Shown in pieces: positions 1 through 11,412 of a stretch of DNA of 64,000 bases. The DNA is taken from positions 5,811,798-5,875,797 of the forward strand of contig NW_023998433.1 in NCBI RefSeq assembly GCF_014805625.2, written 5' to 3'. A model generated the notes under the pieces. That model made no database searches, was not told where the DNA came from, and saw nothing but the letters and a program-made list of their open reading frames with translations. Position 1 is the first letter of the stretch. Every line of letters starts with the position of its first letter. The stretch is from Glossina fuscipes (Eukaryota; Arthropoda; Insecta; Diptera; Glossinidae). A program made the translations under genes and the position numbers.

Positions 1-39
1 TGTCCACCCTTCGACAACGGTATAAGATGTCAATATTTT

Positions 40-470
40 TTTTTTGCTTACTTTAGACATTTGAAAATCAATTTTTATCCAATTTACCAAATAACTTTGC
101 ACTCAATGACGGTTTTAAGATAATTGAATATTCGTGGTTTGTTGGAGTAAGCCAATGACATATAACATAACCTAAAAAAATAATCGATCGATATTGGTGG
201 CCAGTTAAATTTTTTAAGAATACAAGGTCATTGAACTCTTGCGTTGAGAAATTGATTGTCACACGTGGCGTAGGATTCGGTGCACCATCTTGTTGTAACC
301 ACTTAACGCTCAACTCGAAATCATCTAATTGATGCCACAAAAGAACAGTTATCAGATTTCTATAGCGTTCTCCCTCTCGCTGATGATAATTAAAAAAAAA
401 AGAGGTTGCGTTACTACAAAAAAGAAAAAAAAATGCAGTCCAGTTACGCTTTCTCATCAAAAATCACCCC
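40..470 (-). pseudogene. mariner-like (Tc1/mariner superfamily) transposase remnant
   Basis: Read on the minus strand, an open stretch of about 130 codons ends near 68. Its middle part has the family layout of a transposase catalytic core: KWLQQDGAPNPTPRVTI resembles the conserved 'QQDGA..HTAR.TI' block, which carries the second catalytic Asp. It is followed by a degenerate form of the 'WPPRS.DLTP.D.FLWGYVK' block, with only FLGYVICHW clearly left. The first acidic residue, the N-terminal DNA-binding domain and the terminal inverted repeats were not found. The first 40 codons are poly-T-derived and probably not native. This is a dead fragment of a cut-and-paste DNA transposon. Its family differs from the mauritiana-type copies elsewhere in the window. 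The superfamily call is fairly secure; the subfamily is not. Confidence 0.6.
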
Positions 471-764
471 AAATTATAAATTTTTACGGATGTAAAGGTG
501 ATTCATGACACCATAAGCGTTTTCCTCACTTAACAAGTGGCAATTACTCTTATTTACAAAGAGCTTTAATTAGTAGGAAATGCTCTTCATTGCTAAAGAT
601 AAAGATATGAGAAATTTGGTTCGAATATATTCACTAATTTTGTTAGAGTAATGTACATGTAATTATGCATTTGTCCAGCGTGATTTGCGAAAGAATCCTT
701 AACACAAGTGTCAGTTTTCAATAGAAACTCAGAATACTCATTTTGTCATGACATTTGAAACACC
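471..764. other. AT-rich non-coding stretch
   Basis: No ORF, repeat core or RNA gene could be recognised here. Confidence 0.6.
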
Positions 765-1455
765 TAAGAGACTCTGAAAAGTATATATGCCCTTAATCAG
801 CATGAATTTTTGAATTGATTAAGCCATGTCTGTCTGTCTTTGTGTTTGTGTGGGATGTGTTGTTGAAACTTTCCTGGTCGCAAAAACGACTATGTGGCCT
901 TCAAATTGATCAGAGCACAAGCCCGCAAACGCTTTTCTAACCAAAATTTTGAGGATTTTTGCTCATTACTCACAAATTGAAAAAGATTGAGGGCTGAAAT
1001 TTTTGAAATTTACTTCAGGAAAAACTCCGCTATTTATGTGTAAAAATAGAAAACATATTATTATGTTATTATGTGTAAAAATAGAAGGTATATTATCTAC
1101 CTAAAAATGCGGTAGTTCAAAAATATATATTGTGAAGACCACGACCTTGTTTTAATGTTTTCTTAATTATAACATCGTTGTGGGTACCAAATAAATGGGC
1201 TCGGAAAGTAGAATGTGAAGAGCTAAGTGTATTTATTCTAAATTAATTATAAGGGACACCACGATGTGGCAGAATAATTTTTCTGAACAACACCTGTTAG
1301 TGAAGTAAAAGGTGCCAAAAAAATTTCTGATTTGATTTTTTTCGCTTTTTTATGACAATAAATAAAAACATGGGGCGCCAAAGATTTTAATGATGGTGGG
1401 TATGCAAGATTCGGCCACAGCTGAATATAACTTTCTTACTTTTTTTTGTTTTTGT
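765..1455 (+). repeat. dispersed repeat, subfamily A, copy 1
   Basis: The 5' part has the subfamily A core: a TATATATGCCCTTAATCAGCATG-like stretch (about 780-803) followed by CCATGTCTGTCTGTCTTTGT (about 825-844), then a TTGTTGAAACTTTCCTGGTCGC segment matching the 'gTTGTAAACATTCTCC' zone of the copies at 40515 and 51415. The 3' end is recognisable by the short inverted repeat ATTCGGC-CACA-GCTGAAT near 1409-1426, followed by AACTTTCTTACTT. The middle is diverged. No coding capacity is seen. The boundaries are approximate. Confidence 0.6.
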
Positions 1456-4400
1456 ATGAAACGGGCTAATGCATTTTTTTGGTTAGGATGTGAGACTACG
1501 TCATGGTTTAAAAATTGGTTGAAAATCGGCTGGGAAATTTAAAATACTGCCCATGGAATTACAAAAGACAATATTGCTTACTGGGGATGCTGTTTACTTA
1601 AAGGGAATTTTGAAAAATTTTTTAATTACTTTAGTGATAATACAAGATTATATCTGTATCCAAAACTTTTTTTATATTTTCCACCTTTTAGGTGATAATT
1701 ATTTATTTTATTATAAAAGATTCCATTCTACGTCTATGTTTTTGCTCTTTTTTCTTTTTTGCGTTAATTTTTAAAAGCTCTTGCGCTAATGCGTAAATAA
1801 ATGTACAAACAGATACACACACACAGACGCACAGACGCCACATTTAATTCACAAATGGTAATACCGTAAAATACATAAGTAATCTTTCGAACAATTTTAT
1901 GCTAATGTTTCAAATTTTCTAATATGAAGAGTTTTCGAAAAGGGTTTAAAATATGGTTAAGACAAGCTGAAGCGACAACAACAATGGTAGCAGCAAGAGT
2001 AAAAGCATAAAAAATGCATAAGAACACATTTGGAACGTATGTATGATAATAGCATGATAGATACATTTTACATGCACACGACTACGAATCGGAAGGTACT
2101 TGTTATTGGTAATGCTCGTATGTAATTGCTAATAGAAAAAAAGTGAATAAAAGTGCTAAAGAAAAACTATATGTTTTCTTGCGCATTAATTTGTGTATGT
2201 TTATATGTGAGTTTACGACTAAAGGAGAACATATATAGAGGAAGAAGCTATCGAGAGCATTGTAGGTGTATATAAATAATGGAAATGAATTACCGACAAA
2301 AGTGCTGTCGTTACTTATTATAAACATATACAGAAACTAGCTGCTCTCTAACAATCTACTCAGGAATTTTCATTATACTTATCGAGTTCTTGAAAATTAG
2401 AACAAGAGCTTGCGGTGCTCTCACGTCGCTAATGCTGTCCTTGGGTTTGTGTAAGCGTATCGTATATTTTGTTATCTACTTTGCTTTGTTTTCTTTTTTT
2501 TAATTATGTTTCCAAAAGATGATCAAAAACCGGTTAAAAGAAAACGAGGATCTTAAATTTTCTCTTTTTTTTATATTATTTTTAATTTTTTGCATTAGTT
2601 CAAAACACATCCAGGATATAATGCGTGCAATACGTTGTGTATTACATGCAAATAATGCCATGAATTGAAATTACATTACGATGAAAGAGAAAGAGTGATA
2701 GACTGAAAGAGTGTGTAATGCAAAATAAAAAAAATAAATAAATAAAAAATCGGGAAAAAAAGAGTTCAAATATACACATATGTCCGTATGTATACATTTA
2801 ACGTATATTGATGCCACATCTGATACCTAAGATAAATGAACATTATGAAGAAAAGGAGGTAAAAAAACGAAAATTTGTATAATTAAAACGAATACTGCTT
2901 TATTTAAAAACAAAAAATAGGTGCACATCTTAAAAAAAGGAAGATAAAGAACTGAAGACCCACTCAGTGTTCTATTGAATACGAGCTGTATATCCGTTCG
3001 TTACATATGTATGACAACTGCCGCCGCCTGCCTCAGTGGTTGCCTGTGGCTTTACGTTACTCTAACTGACACGCTTATATTCCCATACTACGCTTATATT
3101 ACTCATATTAGAGTAGTGATGCAGATGTAGTATAGGACTGCTACTGCGGCAGTTATATTACTGCGGTTATTGTTGCTACTTCTACTCTTGTATATACATC
3201 ATGTTTATATGAGACAAGCATATATAACACAAAATGCCATCTCGCTATCACCACCACCACCATCATCACCTCAGTAATAGCAGACACAACCAAGAAAAAC
3301 AGCAACAGCTACAATAATAGCAAAATTTTTCTGCTTATAATTCATATAAAAAAGAATACATATGTGCAGACACGCGTATGTGTGTGTGCGTGTGTGTATG
3401 CGCTTTTATTTGTGTATGTGGGGCCCAACCCCTTTTCCACAAATACACAACAATATACATGATTTGTTAACTAAATACTTTATTTTTTCGATCTAAACAT
3501 ATATGTTGGTTATGGAATATTTTTTCTTTCTGTGTAACCCATTCTGATGTATTATCATAAGTTATTCATTTATTTAAACAATTCTAACAAATTCATCTAA
3601 CAAATTTTTATTTCCATATATTGATATAAAAAGAAAATCCATATTTATGTTATATACGATTAGAAATATTCTTATAAAATTGTTTTTTAAACTTTAGTTA
3701 GTTAATTCCTTCCTTACACTTACACATGATTATATACAAATGATTTTTCTAGAAATTTTGTTTTTTTTCTAAATTTCCATTTATTCCATTTACGTGTTCA
3801 TTGATTTATCAGGTAATTATCCTAATAGAAAACGAAAAAACAAAAAATAGATTGTTGAGACAGGTGATTAGTTATACTCAAAAATCTCAAAATCCAAAGA
3901 CAACAGTACCACATGACATGTAGCACAAACATAAGGGTTATAGATTAATGAATCCCAAGTCTACCGGCGAAAATTAAAAAAATTAAAATGTGTTAATTTT
4001 TTATTTTTTTGTTGGCCTAAATTATCGCAATGCCAAATTATCAGATAATATTATTTAATTATATATCAGACAGCCGTACCGTTCAGTTACCAGTGATATA
4101 AGTCCTAAGCCCTTTTGCTAGTCACAAGTTATGCATAGGTATCCATTAAAATGCTGAAGAAGGCCTAATTCAAACAATTACGCGGATGCGTTTACAGTAA
4201 TTGCCAACCATTTAACTAACACTTCGCATACATGAATATGTATCTATATGTAAAGCAATGCAGTCAATAAATAATACGACTAACAGGTCAACTTCTCATA
4301 CATAACGCACGCACACATATACTACATATATATGTATTCACACGCGTACACATTCGCATAGAGTTCAGTTAAAACACATGTATTGGGGATTTAAATGATC

Positions 4401-6291
4401 GCGTTGGGAAATTTGGGCGCCTAAAGTGTTTGGTACTGTGTTTTTGATATATATATATATATATAAGTTTATGCGTGTATATGAGCGCGCGCGTTTTTGG
4501 CTCTCTTCTGATTTCTGTATGTGTGCATGTATGTATATATGTATTTTTTAAGCAATCATATTTGCTAGCGTTGCCACTTAATGTTAGCATAATTGGCAAA
4601 AGATGTCTGCTTGTTAAAATTCAACAACGTTAACGACAGCAACAACAACAACAACAACGTCAGAAGAAGAGACTGATGTTTAAGCATGTATTTATTTTGA
4701 TAAAACACTTCATCTCTACTGGTAGAAAGAGTTAGCATCCGACTTCTTTTTTTTTTTTTTTGTGTATTGCTTCTTTTATGAGCTCTGGTGGCTGCTAGTG
4801 GTGATAGAGTTAAAAAAGGCTGCTGGGGCGTTTTATATTAAATGGAAAAGCTTGAAACAAGCTTAAATAAAACCATTATATGCTGTTGTTGAGGTAAAAA
4901 ATAAAAATTAAAATAAATAAATAAAATAATAAAGGAAGAGTGAAATATTCTACTGTGCAGCTTAAAGGCTTTGTATAACGATTTCATCTTCTTCTCGTTT
5001 TCCCTTTTGTTAGCTTTACGTGTTACCACTGCAGGCGCAACTCTAGTTTTTATGCGAATTTTTCTTCTTTTTATACATTTTCTCGGATTTCGCTGATGTC
5101 GTCGTTGTACATATGAGGTATCTTTAGTATGCTGTGTGTTGCTTAAGCGAATGCATCAGCAGTTGCTGCTTTTGTTAAAATTGTTGATGATCACAATGAT
5201 GTTTAAGCAGTCTTTTGTATATTTGTTGTTGTAGCGTGTGTCTTATTGCTACTTGTACGCTGCACTACGGCAATGTTAACCAAGTTAACGCCAACGTTTG
5301 CTTCAACATTTTGTTTGTTTTTTTCTTTTATTCTATTCCTTTTGGTTTCTTTTTGTTTTTTTTCAAGCCCATGTATACATATGTATATATATACATATTA
5401 TCTTATACATCTTCAGATCCTCCTGAAACGCTAAAGCGTGTCTGTGTTTATATATTTTTCTTCTATATATATATATATATTTTTTTTTTTGGTTCTGTGC
5501 TCATGTTTGTGTAAGCCTCAGTCTCCGTTTATTTTTGAAATACACATACATGCTGACATAAATTTTAATCTAATGGATACAAATAAAAAGAGGTGTTTGC
5601 GTGTTGTACTACCACTGTAACGTAACTCTTTTATCTGCGTTGTTTCATTTCTTCTTTTTTTCTAATGCTTTTCATCCTTCATATATATGTATATATATAC
5701 GTATATATCCATAAATATCCATTTGTGAACTTACAAGTGGGGGTTGTTTGTGAAGTATACAGATTTTGTCATGTTATCCTGTGTGGAAATGTCGTATATT
5801 TCTTTTCCCTCCCTCTGAGAACCTGTTCAACATAACAGAGTCGTATACATACATACATGCATATTAAAAACTACGTATGTCAGTGGAACATATCGTTGGA
5901 TGTTGCTATATATTTGTTATACTTTATACCTTTTATTTCATTTTATACGTTTTTATTGCTCCCTACCGCCTTATTGGTGTCTACATTTGTATTTCTTTTG
6001 CTGTATTTGTCAGTTACAGGTCCCTGAAGTAGACGGTTATGTGTTTGTATATACGATAAACGATGGCTCTCATCCATGTTCCAATATTATTACTCTTGTA
6101 TTGTTTTATACAGCTACGCTTTCCCAATAAACTTATTTTAAATCAACTTGAACTTGATAAAGACCTATTTCTTTTAATAACTGCGTTTACAAAAACACTA
6201 TTCACTGTTATTCGAAATTATTCGCTTTATCCGTATTCGTATAAATTGTTATTGTTGTTATTATTAATTATATATACTATAAATATAATCT
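1456..6291. other. long AT-rich non-coding region with simple repeats
   Basis: No gene could be supported. The region holds a short CAC/CAT trinucleotide tract (3249-3270), a TA tract (4447-4465), an (AAC)6 tract (4641-4658), a 15-base T run (4747-4761) and many ATGTATATAT-type microsatellite patches. The ORFs in it are rich in Phe, Ile, Tyr and Leu and follow the poly-T and TA tracts, so they are treated as chance. A 38-codon ORF beginning at 3011 lies in a locally GC-richer patch but has no recognisable motif. Confidence 0.65.
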
Positions 6292-6623
6292 TGCACGCAA
6301 GTTGGCATTAAAAATGGGCCAAACAGATGATACGCATTCTACCGTTCGCAAAAAAGGAGACATCGCCTGCGAATTTTTAAAAGAGATTGAAAATGGCGAA
6401 AACATGTCACAGAACACGCCTACAATTAAAGCTAAGAACACGTTTATTATCCGTGTTGTATCCCACAAAATTATTCCGTGAAAATGGAGAAAATCAGCCG
6501 TGCCTACACAATATTATACAGTATGCAAATTTATAATTTTCGTTTTTTTCAATCTTTTATGGGATAACACTGACGAATATAAAAAATTCGGTCGCTACTG
6601 AACATAATTTTCTTACTTATTAT
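6292..6623 (+). repeat. dispersed repeat, subfamily A, copy 2 (5'-truncated)
   Basis: The start CTTGCACGCAAGTTGGCATT aligns with the same zone of the copy at 51415 (CTTGCACGCAGACTGCTATT). The body continues through GGAGAAAATCAGCCGTGCCT (about 6485-6504), which matches 51714-51733. The copy ends with the terminal inverted repeat zone TTCGGTCGCTACTGAA (about 6587-6602) and the shared tail ATAATTTTCTTACTT. The first half of the element is missing. Confidence 0.65.
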
Positions 6624-7079
6624 TATTAATGTAGAAAGAAAAACTTATTTTCCTTCTGGTTGCTGCGTTTTCCCTTTCGTTCTAAAAATTTAAATTTTAA
6701 TAATATTATTTAATGCGAGTATATTGACGATTTTTTCGTATCGTTTGTTGGGTGGCAGCAATTTTTTTCCATTACTTTTATTTTTCTGTTTTTAGCAATT
6801 GTAATTTTTGTGTGTTTTTCACGGATTGATTTTCATTTTGTTTTCTTTAATCTTTCTTTTTTTATTTATATATTATTTATTTTTTTCATTCTTTGAAAGT
6901 ACTCTGTACCCCTGTGTGTGTACATTTTTTTCCAGTTTATTTATAATTTATGACAACAATTTGCGTTCATTGCTTTTGCCATTATTTTGATTTTTGTCGT
7001 TCGCTTTTTCGTTGTTTTATTGCCAATATCTTCTATACATTTAATGTAACTGTCATGTGTACTTGTTTTGCTGTTCCAG
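6624..7079. other. T-rich non-coding stretch
   Basis: Strongly T-rich sequence without a recognisable feature. Its last 40 bases form a pyrimidine-biased tract in front of the candidate exon at 7080. Confidence 0.5.
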
Positions 7080-7128
7080 ATGGTCATTACGGCACCGCAA
7101 GTGTACTTGATTTGTTCGCCAATTTGTG
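7080..7128 (+). other. candidate 49-bp micro-exon (host gene unknown)
   Basis: A strong acceptor (TTTTGCTGTTCCAG, ending at 7079) and a consensus donor (G|GTAAGTAT from 7129) bracket 49 bases. These are less AT-rich than the surroundings. Two frames are open across the segment: one begins MVITAPQVYLIC and the other reads GHYGTASVLDLFANLW. I do not recognise either peptide. A length of 49 would shift the phase between neighbouring exons. If real, it would place the window inside a large plus-strand gene. Chance pairing of good splice sites in AT-rich DNA is a realistic alternative. Confidence 0.3.
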
Positions 7129-8039
7129 GTAAGTATAAAAATTTTTGGTTTTCTCTTTCCCTTCATAGCATTGAACATCCAAAAAAAAAAAAAAATAACC
7201 TGGATTTTTTAATATTTTTAAAAATTTCCTTGTAGAACAATCTCTTCATTAACAATCAATTGATTGTTATATACCTTAGCTGCAGATGATAATGACAGTG
7301 TGCCAAACGTTCGACTTAAACATAAGCGCAGCCATTCGTTCACTTGTTTATTAATCAATTTCTTATTTGCATTCGAACATTTTGAAACGTAATTCATGCT
7401 CAATTAAAAAATGTTTTTGAAATCAATTTCTTTTTATTTTCCTTTTCATTTTTTTTTTTTTTTTAAATTTTATATCGATTCAGATCAATTTAATATCATT
7501 TCAATTGATTTCCAAATAAGATTTAAAAGTTTAATTTCAAAGTAAAAAGAAAGTCTTCTTTCAATATCTTTTTACGCGACTATCAAGATTATTAATTTCT
7601 CATATCTTTACTTAAGAAACGCTCTTAAGTGCGTGTTTAGGAGTACGGACATTGTAAATTTTTCAAAAATTAATTTTTTTTATTGGCTTAAGTGCTCCTT
7701 TAAGTGAGAAATGACATAAAAAAACAATTGAAACATTGTAAATGGTCAAAACAAAAAAAAAAAAATTGTTCTGGCTGCATGCGCGCACTTGAAATTTTAA
7801 TTGCGTTTTTCATGAAACATGAGTTTTACTCGCAGCGTAACTCAAATAATTTTCAATTTTTTCTTTCGAATTTATCAAAACATTTCTGAAATAACATTCT
7901 CCAGTCAAACACTTACGATATTTTCGATAACTTATTCTTAGCATTTATTATTATTAAATAAATAAAATTAATGTTGTGGGAAAAGTTCTACGATTACACA
8001 CCATACACCACGTCACTTAATACAGTTATTCGTGTAATG
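7129..8039. other. AT-rich non-coding stretch
   Basis: Apart from the donor-like GTAAGTAT at its left edge and short A and T runs, nothing is recognisable. Confidence 0.55.
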
Positions 8040-8150
8040 ACTTTTCAAAATAGCGGGTGAGGGATAAGGAATAAGAAGTGGTCGAAAAGGTAGTCCGATT
8101 CGCATCATTTTGAATAGCGTTCGTTCTTATTATATTTGCAAAGTTGAGTA
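8040..8150 (-). repeat. dispersed repeat, subfamily B, small fragment
   Basis: The segment GGTCGAAAAGGTAGTCCGAT...CATTTTGAATAGCGTTCGTTC matches the internal zone of the subfamily B copies at 28880-28925 and 31925-31965, and the reverse complement of 9060-9100. Only this internal part is recognisable. Confidence 0.5.
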
Positions 8151-8819
8151 GGTTACCTAAAAGACTCTCCATAAAGTGTGATACATATGTATATATTTAA
8201 CTTCCATTGCAAATCATGGGCCAAAGGTGACCACAGGTGTGGTCGGGTAGAGAAAGGCCTACGACTTATAATCTGTCCGCTCGGTAAGTAAGTTTTGTCC
8301 GTTCGTTTATTCTTATAAGGGTAAAGCACGTCTATTTCTTTTAGATTTAATCGTCTGTGGAGTGTCCATGGTATAAAAATATCTGCCGAACTCGCTAGCT
8401 CAGCAGTGACACGTGCGTCCAACTCTACAACCTTCTCTCCTCTTCAAATGACACTTAAGAGTAGCCTTAAAAATAATAATGTCATTAGTTTGATAGTTAG
8501 ACACAAAGTGAGGATGTACAGACTTAAGTGTTACAAAAAAGTGTACGTATATATATGTATGTATATATATATATTAAAAATTAGTATAGTATAAAAATTT
8601 TGCTAGTAAAGTATTAAAAATTTTGCTATTTGACTCAATTTGGGTGTGCCTGGCACGGGCAAAGCGGTAATATCTGCGGTAATCACGGTCAAGACAATAA
8701 TTTAATTATCGTTAAACTTATCCAAAAAAACACAAACTTCTTTTATACAATTTGTGTAGAAATGAGAAAAATTCCGTTCACTGACACGCCGACGCCATAA
8801 TATGAACCGAGAACAGCTT
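8151..8819. other. non-coding stretch, no feature recognised
   Basis: The ORFs at 8153-8422 (minus) and 8406-8594 (plus) have no family resemblance that I can see. A short TA and GTATGTATAT microsatellite lies near 8550-8575. Confidence 0.55.
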
Positions 8820-9676
8820 TGTTATATCTTACACCACTTGTGGTACCGGACATATTAAGTTACTGCGGTCGTATGTAACATGCAGAACGGCTTAAGATAG
8901 ATCCATCTTTTATTATACCGATCGATTCAGAATCATAACCTGAATTGATCTAAACGTGTCTGTTCGTCTGATATCTGTCCATATATATTTGCGTTCAAGC
9001 TACAAGTCACAATTTTTGTGATATTTTGATCAAATTTAGTACAGTGAGGTGTGTTGGCTCAAGGACGGTTGCTATTGCAGATGGTTGGATCGGTCGACTT
9101 TTTCGACCACTCCCCAAAATTGTAATTTTCGAATTTTCTCAGCAAAATTAGGTAAGTGGTAGTATTAATATTAGCATTCTAGATTAATATGAAAACTTTG
9201 GACCGGCTGGGGGAATTTCTGAAGCCGTTCTCACATAACAAAAACTAAGGTTCATACGAGAAAAAGTTTAATTTTCAATGCTTCATGAAGAAAATCATAT
9301 CATAACAGTAATCTAACATAAAAAAGTTAACTGTACCAAATTTGGACAATCTCGGCCTGTTTTTTGGATTCTACCCTAATAAGGAATTTGGTGGTGATGA
9401 AAATTTCACCCATAATAGTAATTTCATAAAGAAATAAAAATTTCATACAAAATTTGCATCATCTACGCCTATTTCTGAATACTTGCCTGGATTAAACTTC
9501 TACTACATCAGGTTGCGTTTTGGCCCCGCTTCCCCATAAATACGCACTTGAAAAATATGACTTTATACAAGATATAATTTTTGTGTTCTATATATATAAA
9601 AATAAGCATTGTGCTAGACAATGTGGTGTAGCGTATTTAAAGGTCGGTCTTGCCCGACTATAGTGTTTCTTGTTAT
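8820..9676 (+). repeat. dispersed repeat, subfamily B, copy 1 (near full length)
   Basis: The start is an interrupted palindrome, TTACACCACTTGTGGTACCG, followed by CATATTAAGTTACTGC. The same layout begins the copies at 36473 and 38945. The body contains GATAGATCCATC and an internal block near 9053-9110 that matches the copies at 28880 and 31925 in reverse complement. The end carries the inverted repeat GTCGGTCTTGCCCGAC (9643-9658) followed by TATAGTGTTTCTTGTT. At about 860 bp it is the longest plus-strand copy. No protein is encoded. Confidence 0.65.
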
Positions 9677-9754
9677 AGGTATTGCGACTTTGTCCGTAAC
9701 AATACTCAAAATAAAATTCTCCAATATCAATTTTTTGTAGAAAAAAGATTAAAA

Positions 9755-10165
9755 AAAACAAGAAAGAAAATTATCTTCGGTCGTGACAGAATCTTTTATC
9801 ACTAAATTATCTAAATTATTAGGTTATCCTAAAAAAGGCAAAAAAAGTAAAAGAACTAAATTGTCATGCTCTATAACGTGGAGTGGGCGTGACGGATTTT
9901 TTCTACTTTCAAAATTAAAGTTTTTGTTGCCTTGGCGTGTCCTTGAAAAAGTTTAAATCACTTCTAAATTCTTTTGCAAATTTTTAGGCGATAACTCCAT
10001 TTTCGCTAACGGGAGAATGTTTACCACAAATACTACACAGTTGCGCAGGCAGGCAGTTGGACGAAGGAACAGACGAACATGTTTAGATGCATTCCAAATT
10101 TCAAAGTTGCGAAGAATTTATATACTTTATTTGGTTTTTGAAGCTTGTTTCTGAGTGTTATAAAG
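9755..10165 (-). repeat. dispersed repeat, subfamily A, copy 3
   Basis: In reverse complement this copy matches 51755-52075 closely. Both contain AACTGTGTAGTATTTGTGG and then a CATTCTCCCGTT-type block, and both start with CAGAAACAAGCTTCAAAAA. The element's 3' end is at the low-coordinate side, with the inverted repeat CTTCGGTCGTGACAGAATC (9775-9793) and the tail read as AAGATAATTTTCTTTCTTG in the element's sense. Confidence 0.7.
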
Positions 10166-10384
10166 ATATTCAACAAAAAATTAAATTTTGATATACTATA
10201 GGATTGGGTGCTACAGCTTCGCCTGCAAAATATCCTTTCAGTTGTTGTAAATTTATTTGTTTTAAATTATTAGTAATGAGCAAAAAGCCATTTTTGTTTT
10301 ATCTTTTGAAAAACAGAGGTCAGCTTACGTGGTGTTTTGGGTGTGTTTTTTGACCAATTTCGTTCATTTTCAATACTTCCAATG

Positions 10385-10480
10385 TTCGTGCCAAGCGGCG
10401 TGCAAACGTTTTGACAAAACAAATATACCCCTGATCCCCTATGGATGTAAAATCTGATTTAAAATCATCACATATTATAA
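10385..10480 (-). repeat. dispersed repeat, subfamily A, 5'-end fragment
   Basis: GCAAACGTTTTGACAAAACA (about 10400-10419) is the reverse complement of the 5' start zone of the copies at 40515 and 42890. It may be part of the neighbouring copy at 9755, separated by an insertion, or an independent fragment. Confidence 0.45.
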
Positions 10481-11268
10481 AACAGCTAAAGGAACTGTGG
10501 GTGCTGGTGCTTTGAATCATTCATTTGCTAAAAAAAAAAAAAAATAATCGGTAACCAATTGTCTTATATCATAATTTAGTTGACATATGTGCAACAGCAA
10601 CGAGAAAGAAAGCCGCTTTGCCTAATATCTATCCCAATTGGAATCGTTCAAAGTTAAAAATACGATGTCAATTCTTCCCATATAGACTGGTTCAGTACAT
10701 AGTTTTATCACACCGCAGCGTTCAATACTTTAATGAGTACGCTGAATGAAGAGCTCGACAACGCGTTCACAAATATTGGAGTAGAGTTCCAGCCAGATGA
10801 CACATCAACTAAGTGAGGCATTGAGCGTCGTTATCACATATGCCCCTCCACCTCCACGAAAACATAAGGCTACCAAAGTTGTTTTGCAGCTTATGCAAGA
10901 AAAAAAAGAAAATATGCGCTCCGAACATTTGGCAAGAATTGTCATATGCACAACTTACATCAACAAATAACTTACAAAAAAACAAAAAAAAAAAAATAAA
11001 AGCCTATGCTAAATGCTTGTTTTAATACTACAAAAGAGAGTTCAAAACAATCCGAAATTTGCGAAAATTTTGCCTAATGGCATTCTGCTTGCAATAATAA
11101 TAATAAAATTTTTTTTTGAAATTTTCGCCAAACTTACTAAAAACTTTGATATCAAAAATCCAATGCATCCACCTCCTACGGTTTAAAAGCCTGCAGATTT
11201 GTTCAATTTTTTCCTAAGAAGACGAAATATGAAAAGATTTACGATAAATGTATCTTTCCATTTAACTG
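10481..11268. other. non-coding stretch, no feature recognised
   Basis: The segment holds two A runs (about 10529-10543 and 10981-10996) and nothing else I can support. Confidence 0.55.
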
Positions 11269-11412
11269 CAAGAGTAGCCGAATAGGTAAAGGATCGCGAG
11301 TAACAAGTCAATGGTCGAGGATTCAAATCTCAAATATGGTAGAGTTTTCAATCCAGACAAGCATAGCATCTAAGTTATCTAGCAGGCTTTAAATGCACAC
11401 TTTGTTAATTTA
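11269..11412 (+). mobile_element. tRNA-like SINE, copy 1 (old, diverged)
   Basis: The head AAGAGTAGCCGAATAGGTAA resembles an RNA polymerase III A box (TAGCCGAA). The B-box-like GGATTCAAATCTC lies at 11319-11331. Between them, CGCGAGTAACAAGTCAATGG matches the other copies, and AGAGTTTTCAAT follows. The 3' half is heavily diverged and there is no clear AAT tail. It is the same family as the copies at 16766, 34571, 37127, 50122 and 63271. Confidence 0.65.

Noticed and set aside
5215..5620. Overlapping ORFs of about 60-100 codons, hydrophobic
   Set aside because: Composition follows T-rich DNA; no start context, motif or continuity supports a protein.
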